Assembly: GCA_015494775.1 (NCBI GenBank)
Contig: WGAP01000093.1
Coordinates: 1-16,236 of the forward strand
Reading direction: 5' to 3'
From: Flavobacteriales bacterium
Lineage (GTDB): Bacteria; Bacteroidota; Bacteroidia; Flavobacteriales; Flavobacteriaceae
DNA: 16,236 nt
The notes below the pieces were generated by a model. It made no database searches, was not told where the DNA came from, and saw only the letters and a list, made by a program, of their open reading frames with translations. Positions 1 through 6,722 of this stretch are shown here, in pieces. Both the position numbers and the translations under genes were made by a program. Every line of letters starts with the position of its first letter. Position 1 is the stretch's first letter.

Positions 1-140
1 AGCATAAAACCTTCACACCAAGTCTCGTTCTTTTTGCCGATAACGGCATTGGCCATCCTTGCCATAGCTACGGCTATGCCTTCGGATTGCCGGCTTTGTT
101 CTCGACAAAAATAACTTCAACTTATCCGACATTTTATGCT
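1..140. repeat. 140-bp imperfect palindrome, MITE-like
   Basis: The ends are a perfect 9-bp inverted repeat, agcataaaa at 1-9 and ttttatgct at 132-140. The centre is catagc-tacg-gctatg (63-78). Between them the arms 27-68 and 73-115 are recognisably reverse complements (GTTnTTTTTGnCGAnAAC at the outer part, ATCC and GCATAGC nearer the centre), so the whole segment can fold into one long imperfect hairpin. The only reading frame is a 39-codon minus-strand ORF (132-13) with no recognisable product. Non-autonomous miniature transposons have this shape. No target-site duplication can be judged because the left end is the first base of the window. Confidence 0.5.
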
Positions 141-203
141 TGCTGCAACGCTGTGAGGAAACGGACGATGCGAAAGCGCTCCGCCGCTTGAAGCAGCGTC
201 CGT

Positions 204-366
204 GGCCCCGCCGCGGCGCGCGTCAGCGCGCCGGGCGGATGGCCGGACGTAAACATTTGAAAATCAATGGAAAGACCCGCCCCGCGGCTTCGCCGCGGGG
301 CGGGGCCACCGACGTAAATTCAATCGTCCGGCCATCCGCCGCGGGCATCCGCCCGCCGGCGGGGCC
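204..366. repeat. Nested GC-rich palindrome
   Basis: Three nested inverted repeats share one centre region. The inner one is a perfect 13-bp stem with a TTC loop (276-288 / 292-304). The middle one is a perfect 16-bp repeat (234-249 / 325-340, gcggatggccggacg and its complement). The outer one is ggccccgccgcgg at 204-216 against 353-366 with a single-base bulge. The spacers between the stems contain acgtaaa twice (247-253, 312-318) and the AT-rich core ttgaaaatcaat (257-268), which recurs at 6281-6303 and 6599-6621. It looks like a REP/BIME-type or miniature mobile element, not a terminator, since no T-run follows. Confidence 0.6.
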
Positions 367-441
367 CCGAACGTGCGCGGCCGGGCGCCCAAAAAAAACA
401 CCCCAACCGCCGCTTTTTAACAGAAATTCTCCGCCCTTTCG

Positions 442-471
442 TTGTTTTTTGCCGATTTTGTCCTATATTCG
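442..471 (+). promoter_or_regulatory. Bacteroidota-type promoter for GCS2-CBS gene
   Basis: TTG at 442-444, a 19-base spacer, then TATATTCG at 464-471, one base from the TAnnTTTG consensus of the Bacteroidota primary sigma factor. The start codon at 491 lies about 20 bases after the -7 box, giving a very short leader. Confidence 0.6.
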
Positions 472-490
472 TAACTTATAACGAAAAATT

Positions 491-2398
491 ATGGGAGATT
501 TTAATGTGCACAAGGCCGCATCGCCCGAAGAAATCGCCAAATTCACCAAAAACCTCCTGCGCGATATTCAGGCGCTCGAATTTATGCTCCGCGAGGATTG
601 GTTCGACCCCAGCGAAGCCCACATCGGGGCCGAACAGGAATTTTGTTTGGTGGACAAAAATTTCAAACCCAACCCCATCAACCTGGAAATTATCCGCGAA
701 GCGGATATGGACAACCTGAGCCCCGAATTGGCCCGGTTCAACCTGGAAACCAACGTGGACCCGCAAGTATTCGGCGGCAAGTCCCTGTCGGTAATGGAAG
801 CCCAAATCCTTTCCGACCTGGAAAAAATCCGCAATATCGCCCGCCGGCACGAAGCCGATATTATCCTTACTGGCATCCTGCCCACGGTGCGCAAATTCGA
901 TGTGGAACGCGATAACATCACCCCCATCGACCGCTATTTTGCCCTGATGGACGCCCTGCGTGAGATGCGCGGCGAAGAGTTTATTATCAACATTACCGGC
1001 ATCGACGAACTCAACATTAAACTCCAAAGCGGATTGATCGAAGCGGCCAATACGGGCTTTCAAGTGCATTTGCAAGTGCGGCCCGAAAATTTTGCCAAGC
1101 GCTACAACATTGCCCAATTGATAGCAGGCCCGGTGATGGCCTTGGCGGTCAATGCGCCGCTGCTTTTCGGCAAACGGCTCTGGCACGAAACCCGCGTGGC
1201 CCTGTTCCAGCAATCCATCGACACGCGCGTGAGCAGCGAACACATCCGCGACCGGCACCCGCGGGTAACCTTCGGTACCCGTTGGGTGGATGAAAGCATT
1301 TTGGATATTTTCAAGGAAGATGTGCTACGCTATCGCGTGCTGCTGGGTGCCGATATTCCGCACGACAGTTTGGAATATGTCAAGCAAGGCAAAGTGCCCG
1401 TGCTCAAAGCCCTTACGGTGCACAACTCCACCATTTACCGCTGGAACCGTCCGGTTTACGGTATTTCGCCCAACGGCAAACCGCATCTGCGCATCGAAGC
1501 GCGTATGTTGCCCGCCGGGCCTTCCGTGGCCGACGAAATGGCCAACGCCGCCCTGTGGCTCGGACTGATGGAGGGCTTTGCCCGTCAATACGACGATGTG
1601 CGGCCGCTTATTCGCTTCGAACACGTCAAAGAAAATTTCTACGCCGCCAGCCGCACCGGCATGGCCAAAAAATTCAAGTGGATCAACAACACCGCCTACT
1701 ACGCCGACGACCTTATCCTGAACGAACTCCTTCCCTTGGCACGCGAAGGACTCCAAGCCCGCCAAATCGACGCCGGCGACATCGACCGCTATCTGGGCAT
1801 CATCGAACAAAGGGTCAAACGCGGACAAACAGGCGCCGGTTGGATGCTGGAAACCTACGGTAAATTCAAGGATTCGGCTTCGCGCGAGGAAATAATGACG
1901 CTGATTACTTCGGCCACAGTCCGGAATCAAAAAAACGGCACGCCCATACACGAGTGGCCCCTGCCCGATATGCAGGAATTGGCCCACTGGCATCCGTCTC
2001 AACTGCTGGTGGAAGAAGTGATGAAAACCGATGTGATTTCCGTTCATCCCGAAGATATTGTGGAACTGGTGGCCGACATGATGGACTGGGCCAAACTGCG
2101 CTACGTGCCCGTGGAAAACCACAAAGGCGATTTCGTGGGATTGGTAACCGCCCGCCGTCTCCTGCGCGAGCTCAGGAAAATGGCCTTGCAAAACAACTAT
2201 CCCGACCTGCGCATCAAGGACATTATGCTCACCGACCCGCATATCATCGGGCCCGAAGAAAAATTGGAAAAAGCCGTGGAAATCATGGACCTTAACCGCA
2301 TCGGCTCGTTGCCCGTGGTGCAAAACGGTAAACTGGTGGGCATGCTCACCGAAACCGAATTTTTTCACCTGAGCAAGCGGCTTTTTCACCGGCTTTAA
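491..2398 (+). CDS. GCS2-like carboxylate-amine ligase fused to two CBS domains
   Basis: The N-terminal ~480 residues look like the glutamate-cysteine ligase family 2 (GCS2/YbdK-type) fold. These enzymes use ATP to form amide bonds on a carboxylate, typically the gamma-carboxylate of glutamate. Visible family features are GAEQEF (46-51), NLETN (84-88) and the acidic/histidine strand TGFQVHLQV (188-196). Two CBS repeats follow at about 510-565 (VMKTDVISV... GLVTARRLL) and 575-632 (IKDIMLTDPHIIGP... GMLTETEF). They normally bind adenine nucleotides and could make activity respond to energy charge. The true substrate is unknown and it should not be named gshA. The 635-residue length fits a ligase plus CBS pair. 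The gene has its own promoter and a probable terminator, and is followed on the same strand by a zinc hydrolase of the aspartoacylase type, which may act on a related amide. Confidence 0.8.
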   Translation: MGDFNVHKAASPEEIAKFTKNLLRDIQALEFMLREDWFDPSEAHIGAEQEFCLVDKNFKPNPINLEIIREADMDNLSPELARFNLETNVDPQVFGGKSLSVMEAQILSDLEKIRNIARRHEADIILTGILPTVRKFDVERDNITPIDRYFALMDALREMRGEEFIINITGIDELNIKLQSGLIEAANTGFQVHLQVRPENFAKRYNIAQLIAGPVMALAVNAPLLFGKRLWHETRVALFQQSIDTRVSSEHIRDRHPRVTFGTRWVDESILDIFKEDVLRYRVLLGADIPHDSLEYVKQGKVPVLKALTVHNSTIYRWNRPVYGISPNGKPHLRIEARMLPAGPSVADEMANAALWLGLMEGFARQYDDVRPLIRFEHVKENFYAASRTGMAKKFKWINNTAYYADDLILNELLPLAREGLQARQIDAGDIDRYLGIIEQRVKRGQTGAGWMLETYGKFKDSASREEIMTLITSATVRNQKNGTPIHEWPLPDMQELAHWHPSQLLVEEVMKTDVISVHPEDIVELVADMMDWAKLRYVPVENHKGDFVGLVTARRLLRELRKMALQNNYPDLRIKDIMLTDPHIIGPEEKLEKAVEIMDLNRIGSLPVVQNGKLVGMLTETEFFHLSKRLFHRL

Positions 2399-2407
2399 TC
2401 TTTTTTT
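2375..2407 (+). terminator. Probable terminator at end of GCS2-CBS gene
   Basis: aagcgg (2375-2380) pairs with ccggctt (2389-2395) with one bulged G and an 8-base loop. The stem overlaps the last codons of the gene. A seven-T run follows at 2401-2407. Together with the -7 box just downstream, this suggests that the next gene starts a separate transcript. Confidence 0.4.
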
Positions 2408-2425
2408 AAGGAAGCGAAAAATTTG

Positions 2426-2433
2426 TAAATTTG
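2426..2433 (+). promoter_or_regulatory. -7 box TAAATTTG for the hydrolase-mgsA-thiL operon
   Basis: A perfect match to TAnnTTTG lies 20 bases before the ATG at 2454. The -33 position holds only T-rich sequence, the end of the T-run, so the upstream element is weak. Confidence 0.5.
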
Positions 2434-2453
2434 CATTTCATTAATAGGGCGGA

Positions 2454-3377
2454 ATGACCACGAAGGACAGGCATTTGTTTTTTGCATTGGAAAAATCCGT
2501 AGGTCCCAAATTATTGGTGATGGGCGGGATGCACGGGAACGAACACAGCGGCCCGCAAGCCATGCAACGGGTTGCGGAAAAACTCCGAGACCGTTCCGCC
2601 CAGATACGCGGCAGCATCTATTTTATCCTGGGCAATTTGGAAGCCCTGCAACGAAACGAACGCTTTGTGGATGTGGATCTCAACCGCATTTGGCGCGATG
2701 ATTTGATCCGCGAGGCATCCAATGCAAAACAATATGACTTTAAAGAACTGGCCGAAATCCATGCCCTGATTGAAAAAATTTGCAGGGGAAATTACAAGGA
2801 TTGCATCCTACTGGATTTGCATACCTTTTCGGCCGATTCGGGCTTGTTTTGTATTCCGGCCGAAAATCCCCCGAGCGAAAAATTAGCCCGTAGTTTCGGC
2901 GTCCCTTACATTGAAAAACTGGCCCGTTCCCTGCCCGAAACCGCTTTGAATTATTACGGCGAAAAAGGCATGACCTCCGTGGTTTTCGAAGGCGGCAAAC
3001 ACAACACGGCCGAAGCCACCGATAACCTCGAACGCGCCATTTGGATTACTTTGGAACAAACCGGCATTATCCGGGCCGGGGATTTCCCGTTTGTGGGACA
3101 AATGAAGAAATATCTGGAAAAAATTTCGCACGACCTTCCGCACCGGCTCGAAATGGTGTATCGCCACAAATTGGAAGATTATCACCACTACCGGATGAAC
3201 GAAGGTTACTACAATTTTAAATCTGTCCGGCAAGGTGAACCCGTTGCCCGCCAGAACGGGCGCGAAGTGGTTTCGCCCTACGGCGGGTTTATGCTCATGC
3301 CGCTGTATCAAGCCAAAGGCAGCGACGGATTTTTTATCGTTCAGGAACGCGGTTCGCGCAACAACAAAACAAATTAA
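2454..3377 (+). CDS. Succinylglutamate desuccinylase/aspartoacylase-like zinc hydrolase
   Basis: A metal-dependent hydrolase of the AstE/AspA (M14-like) family, 307 residues. The zinc-binding HxxE is in GGMHGNE (His27, Glu30), the third ligand is probably His123 in DLHT, and DLNR at 75-78 is the usual substrate-carboxylate motif. Glu179 in VVFEGG is placed like the catalytic glutamate. Family members cleave the amide of N-acyl amino acids such as N-acetylaspartate or N-succinylglutamate. Which substrate is used here cannot be read from the sequence, and no other arginine-catabolism (ast) gene is nearby. No signal peptide is seen, so it should be cytoplasmic. It is first in a tight operon, with only two bases between its stop and the start of mgsA. 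Confidence 0.8.
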   Translation: MTTKDRHLFFALEKSVGPKLLVMGGMHGNEHSGPQAMQRVAEKLRDRSAQIRGSIYFILGNLEALQRNERFVDVDLNRIWRDDLIREASNAKQYDFKELAEIHALIEKICRGNYKDCILLDLHTFSADSGLFCIPAENPPSEKLARSFGVPYIEKLARSLPETALNYYGEKGMTSVVFEGGKHNTAEATDNLERAIWITLEQTGIIRAGDFPFVGQMKKYLEKISHDLPHRLEMVYRHKLEDYHHYRMNEGYYNFKSVRQGEPVARQNGREVVSPYGGFMLMPLYQAKGSDGFFIVQERGSRNNKTN

Positions 3378-3379
3378 CC

Positions 3380-3751
3380 ATGGAAATCGCCCTCATAGCT
3401 CACGACGGCAAAAAGCCCGAAATGGTCCGCTTTATTATGGACCATAAGGATATTCTCAAACAAAACAATGTTCAACTCATTGCCACGGGCACCACGGGTA
3501 AATACGTGGAAGAAACCGGACTGAAAGTCCTGCGCCTGCTTTCGGGCCCCTTGGGTGGTGATGCGCAAATCGCTGCCCGTGTGGCCGAAGGCAAAACCGA
3601 TATGGTCATCTTTTTCCGCGACCCGCTGGACAAACATCCGCACGAGCCCGATATTTCCATGCTGATGCGACTTTGCGATGTGCACAATGTGCCCCTGGCC
3701 ACCAATCCCGCCACGGCCGAACTGCTTTTCAAAACCATTCCCCTACAATAA
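3380..3751 (+). CDS. mgsA: Methylglyoxal synthase
   Basis: Converts dihydroxyacetone phosphate to methylglyoxal and inorganic phosphate, the overflow bypass of lower glycolysis when phosphate is short. All family landmarks are present: AHDG with His8, TGTTG (37-40 region, phosphate binding), GPLGGDAQI with Asp61 (equivalent to the catalytic Asp71 of E. coli), and DPLDKHPHEPDI with His88 and Asp91 (E. coli His98 and Asp101), then LATNPATAE. At 123 residues it is complete but lacks the N- and C-terminal extensions of the 152-residue E. coli enzyme. Its TAA stop at 3749-3751 directly abuts the ATG of thiL, so the two are surely cotranscribed and perhaps translationally coupled. Confidence 0.95.
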   Translation: MEIALIAHDGKKPEMVRFIMDHKDILKQNNVQLIATGTTGKYVEETGLKVLRLLSGPLGGDAQIAARVAEGKTDMVIFFRDPLDKHPHEPDISMLMRLCDVHNVPLATNPATAELLFKTIPLQ

Positions 3752-4819
3752 ATGCAGAAGGACAATCAACATAAAAGCCCGCCGCGTTCCATCGAAGATT
3801 TGGGGGAATTCGGTCTCATTCATTACCTGACCGATGAGGTCAAGATTCGCAACCGATCCACGGTTTTCGGCATTGGCGACGATGCGGCCGTGTTGGAATA
3901 CCGCGAACGGCAAGTGTTGGTTTCGTCCGACATGCTGGTCGAAGGGGTGCATTTCGACCTCAGTTATATGCCGCTCAAACATTTGGGTTACAAAACCGCC
4001 GTGGTCAATTTTTCGGATATATATGCCATGAACGGCATGGCCGAACAGTTTTTTATCGACCTGGCCGTGTCGAACCGTTTTACGCTCGAAGCCATCGACG
4101 AATTTATGGCAGGCGTCAAACTGGCATGCGACCACTACGGCGTGGATTTGTCCGGCGGCGATACCACATCCTCGGCCAAGGGAATGATCGTTTCGGGAAC
4201 TGCCGTGGGCGGTGGTGAAAAAAACAAAATCACCTATCGAAAGGGCGCCAAGCCCAACGACCTTTTGGTGGTAACGGGCGATTTGGGCGCCGCTTACATC
4301 GGCCTTCAAATCCTGCGCCGCGAAAAGGAAGTTTTCCTGGCCAATCCGCAGCACCAACCCGACCTGGAACCGTACAGCTATATTGTGGAACGCCAACTCA
4401 AACCCGAAGCACGTAAAGACGTGGTGGAATGGTTGGCCCGCAACGATGTGGTGCCCACGGCCATGATCGATATTTCCGATGGGCTCTCGTCCGAAGCCAT
4501 CCACCTGAGCCGGGCATCGGGTTGCGGCGTGCAGATTTACGAAGAAAAAATCCCCATTGACCACCGCACGGCTACGGCCGCCGAAGAACTCAACCTGCAT
4601 CCCTTGGTGGCCGCCCTCAACGGCGGCGAAGATTATGAACTGCTCTTTGCCGTTGCCCAAAAAGATTATCCCCAAATCAAAGACGTGCCCGGACTGAGCA
4701 TCATTGGACATTTTACCGAAGACCCCGGCGCCTTTTTGATTACCAAACTCAACGAAAAAGTTCCCCTGACGGCCCAAGGTTGGGATGCTTTCCTTCAACG
4801 CGAAAAAAACAAGTCATGA
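3752..4819 (+). CDS. thiL: Thiamine-monophosphate kinase
   Basis: Phosphorylates thiamine phosphate with ATP to thiamine diphosphate, the last step of cofactor synthesis. It belongs to the AIR synthase/PurM-like superfamily. Motifs in order: GIGDDAAV (40-47), SSDMLVEGVHF (58-68), NFSDIYAM (86-93, usually NLSDIAAM), SGGDTTSS (134-141), IDISDGLSSE near residue 240 and NGGEDYELLFA near 290. These supply the Mg-ATP and substrate aspartates. The 355-residue length is normal. It starts on the base after the mgsA stop and its TGA overlaps the next ATG (ATGA at 4816-4819). No other thiamine gene is in the window, so thiL sits apart from a thi cluster. Confidence 0.95.
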   Translation: MQKDNQHKSPPRSIEDLGEFGLIHYLTDEVKIRNRSTVFGIGDDAAVLEYRERQVLVSSDMLVEGVHFDLSYMPLKHLGYKTAVVNFSDIYAMNGMAEQFFIDLAVSNRFTLEAIDEFMAGVKLACDHYGVDLSGGDTTSSAKGMIVSGTAVGGGEKNKITYRKGAKPNDLLVVTGDLGAAYIGLQILRREKEVFLANPQHQPDLEPYSYIVERQLKPEARKDVVEWLARNDVVPTAMIDISDGLSSEAIHLSRASGCGVQIYEEKIPIDHRTATAAEELNLHPLVAALNGGEDYELLFAVAQKDYPQIKDVPGLSIIGHFTEDPGAFLITKLNEKVPLTAQGWDAFLQREKNKS

Positions 4820-5442
4820 TAAAATTTTCAAAACTTTTTTGGCCCTTATTTTTCCCGGCTTTATTTATGCTACAATCTGCCTGTTCGCCTTCGGGTAATA
4901 ACGATAGCGAACAAACGCATACGAACTCCGTTACAGGTAAAACCACTTCGCCGCGCATACTCGACACCAGGGATTGGAAGACCTACCGCACCGACACGTT
5001 TTTCGTCAAATACCCGCCCTCCTGGACCGTGCAGGATAAAAATCTTTTGGCCAAGCCCATGCGTTTTTACCTTCGCAGTCCGCGCGTTTCGGCCAACGAT
5101 AAATTTTCGGAAAACCTTTTGGTGGTCGAAGAACCGCTAAAAAAAATCAAAACCCTGGATGAATATTACCGGCAAAACAAAAAGGAAATCGAGGATGTGA
5201 TGGGCAATGGTGTGGTTACCGAGCATAAAGTAACCGAAGGCCCGTTGCCTTACTACGAACTCAATTACAAGGTGCAAATGAACAACCGCGCCCTGCGGTT
5301 CCGGCAACATTATTATGTTTGGGACCATAAGGGCATCGTGGTTACCTTTACGGGATTGGAAAAGGATTGGAACAAATATATCGACACCATTCAAAGCATT
5401 TTTTCAACTTTCAAAATCCTTCCCGCCTTGCCGCGGAAATAG
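4816..5442 (+). CDS. Lipoprotein with probable PsbP/DcrB-like domain
   Basis: The 208-residue product begins with a lipoprotein signal peptide: MIKFSK, a hydrophobic core, then the lipobox LQSAC with Cys23 as the lipidated residue. I chose the ATG at 4816, not the in-frame one at 4780, because it overlaps the thiL stop in the usual ATGA way and puts the signal peptide at the N-terminus. After a short polar linker, the segment from about residue 50 (DWKTYRTDTFFVKYPPSWTV) to the end reads like the small alpha/beta domain of PsbP/DcrB-type proteins, with the typical YPPSW start and a closing helix (YIDTIQSIFSTFKI). That assignment is inference. It is the last gene of the operon; its link to mgsA and thiL is unexplained. 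Confidence 0.8.
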   Translation: MIKFSKLFWPLFFPALFMLQSACSPSGNNDSEQTHTNSVTGKTTSPRILDTRDWKTYRTDTFFVKYPPSWTVQDKNLLAKPMRFYLRSPRVSANDKFSENLLVVEEPLKKIKTLDEYYRQNKKEIEDVMGNGVVTEHKVTEGPLPYYELNYKVQMNNRALRFRQHYYVWDHKGIVVTFTGLEKDWNKYIDTIQSIFSTFKILPALPRK

Positions 5443-5526
5443 CCGATTTGGCGTCCTTGTTTCCGGCAATAAATTTCCGCTTCATAAGCCCAACGAACCG
5501 TTGAAGCATTTTTGTGTTTCAGCGCA

Positions 5527-5557
5527 TTTGGGTTATGCGGAAATTTTTGTAAATTAT
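5527..5557 (+). promoter_or_regulatory. Promoter of the exported protein gene
   Basis: TTTG at 5527-5530, exactly 19 bases, then TAAATTAT at 5550-5557. The -33 element and spacing match the Bacteroidota consensus; the -7 box matches in six of eight positions. It overlaps the upstream candidate ATG at 5556, so that ATG cannot lie in the transcript and the one at 5586 is the likely start. Confidence 0.55.
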
Positions 5558-5585
5558 GTTTCGAAAAACTAAATATTTTGTCAAA

Positions 5586-6080
5586 ATGAAACGGGTTTTG
5601 CTACTTTATTTACTGCTATTGCTTCCGGTCTTGGCCCTTCGAGGTCAGGATTTCCGGGTTCCGCCCGATTTTGACCCCGACACGGTTCGGGATTTTGCCC
5701 GTTTCGAGCCCGCCGTGGTCAAGGCGGCCGATTGGTTGATGCACCATCCGCCCGATACCACCGCCCAAAGGCGCGAAATTGCACGCTTCCTGGTCACTTG
5801 GCTCGACAAAACACCCACGCTGACCATCGTGCTCGACCCCGACATTATCACCTTTACCGACTGCCCCGATTGCCTGTTGATTTACATGGCCGGCTATGCC
5901 AAACATGCCCTGCAAAATCCCGATGCATCGACCGCCGAACACAACATTGCCGCGGTGCATGCCGTGCTGGATTACTACCTGAAATACAAAAAGTTCCTCC
6001 CCAAATCCAAGGGCATTAAATTCTATTTGAAATTGGACAAAAAAGGAAAGTTGGAAACCTACATTCGGGAGCATAGTTAA
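5586..6080 (+). CDS. Exported protein of unknown function
   Basis: The 164-residue product starts with a clear Sec signal peptide: MKR, a leucine-rich core to about residue 18, and likely cleavage near LRG-QD. The in-frame ATG at 5556 would bury this signal and overlaps the promoter, so 5586 is preferred. The mature part has no cysteine pair beyond CPDC (about residues 93-96), no membrane segment and a lysine-rich C-terminal third. The middle part (ITFTDCPDCLLIYMAGYAKHALQNP) resembles a family of periplasmic proteins that I have seen only in Bacteroidota and that has no assigned function. CPDC looks like a CxxC redox pair, but no thioredoxin fold is evident. It follows the lipoprotein gene by about 140 bases and has its own promoter. 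Confidence 0.75.
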   Translation: MKRVLLLYLLLLLPVLALRGQDFRVPPDFDPDTVRDFARFEPAVVKAADWLMHHPPDTTAQRREIARFLVTWLDKTPTLTIVLDPDIITFTDCPDCLLIYMAGYAKHALQNPDASTAEHNIAAVHAVLDYYLKYKKFLPKSKGIKFYLKLDKKGKLETYIREHS

Positions 6081-6280
6081 AAATTTTTTTGTAAAAACTC
6101 CGCAAGCCGTCAGGCCTCCGCTCTCCTACGGTCTTTGTCTTGCTACGTAGCTCCGGCAACCGCCTTAGGGCGTTTGCCTTCGCGTGCTTCGAAGCCCTTG
6201 CCGCCTCGCTACGCTCGGCGGCGGCGGTCTTCTTCGCCGGCTTCGGGAACCTGCGCTTTTTATTAAAAATAAATCGCAAA

Positions 6281-6303
6281 TCATTGAAAATCAATTCAAA
6301 ATT
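6281..6303 (+). repeat. AT-rich direct repeat, copy 1
   Basis: A 23-base sequence beginning tcattgaaaatcaattc occurs here and again, identical, at 6599-6621. After it both copies continue with variants of aattcataatt and then a GC-rich word (ctgcgc / ctccgc). Confidence 0.8.
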
Positions 6304-6351
6304 AAAAATTCAAAATTCATAATTAATCTGCGCTTGTTTCCCTTCGCGGCT

Positions 6352-6377
6352 CCCGACATTGCTTCGCAATGTGCGGG
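6352..6377. repeat. Hairpin with TTC loop
   Basis: cccg + acattgc (6352-6362), loop ttc (6363-6365), gcaatgt (6366-6372), bulged g, cggg (6374-6377): 11 base pairs with one bulge. There is no T-run, so it is not a terminator. Confidence 0.55.
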
Positions 6378-6598
6378 ACAGGTTCCGGCAGCCCTGCGGT
6401 CTGCCTTCGCGGCTTCGGGAGCCGGTCGCCCTTCGCCTTAGCTACGGGCGGCGTCTCCCTTCGCGTGCTGCGGAGCCCTGACGGTCTCCTTGCATGCCTC
6501 GGAACCCTTCGGTTTCCTCGGCGGTCGGCGAACCCGCAAGGCGGTTTCGCCTTCGGGCGCGGAAAACCCGCAATGTTTTATTTTTTATAAACCATAAG

Positions 6599-6621
6599 TC
6601 ATTGAAAATCAATTCAAAATT
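6599..6621 (+). repeat. AT-rich direct repeat, copy 2
   Basis: Identical over 23 bases to 6281-6303 and in the same orientation, 318 bases downstream. A diverged relative is at about 15801-15840 (gataaaaatcaactcaaaac...), and the core ttgaaaatcaat is also at 257-268. Confidence 0.8.
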
Positions 6622-6722
6622 CATAATTTAGAATTCATAATTATCTCCGCGCCGGAGCGCCCAATAACCATATCATCCAACCCTTCCAGAATTTTGCTTA
6701 ATTTGGAATAAAATTCTTCGTG

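Larger units (their letters stand above)
1..490. other. Gene-free stretch upstream of first gene
   Basis: No convincing gene is present. It holds the two palindromic elements (1-140 and 204-366) and the promoter of the ligase gene (442-471). The 113-codon plus-strand frame at 140-481 runs straight through the palindromes, is arginine/proline-rich and resembles no family I know, so I treat it as spurious. Confidence 0.6.
6081..6722. other. Gene-free spacer with hairpins and AT-rich repeats
   Basis: About 640 bases without a credible gene. GC-rich blocks (6100-6260 and 6330-6575) alternate with AT-rich blocks (6260-6325 and 6580-6650). The GC-rich blocks contain short hairpins with TTC/TTCG-type or AAG loops: 6352-6377, 6501-6517, 6529-6549 and 6548-6559. 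Frames here (for example minus 6294-6016, plus 6369-6590) are full of Arg/Ala/Ser runs that come from the repeats. A possible -7 box (TTAATTTG, 6699-6706) precedes the next gene, but no -33 is seen. Confidence 0.6.

Noticed and set aside
13..132. 39-codon minus-strand ORF inside the 140-bp palindrome
   Set aside because: Short, lies entirely in an imperfect hairpin and has no recognisable product.
140..481. 113-codon plus-strand frame
   Set aside because: It runs through the nested palindrome, is Arg/Pro/Gly-rich, ends at the promoter of the next gene and matches no family I know.
6016..6294. 92-codon minus-strand frame with AAAERSEAARASKH-type sequence
   Set aside because: This composition comes from translating GC-rich repeats. 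It overlaps the end of the exported protein gene and has no start context.
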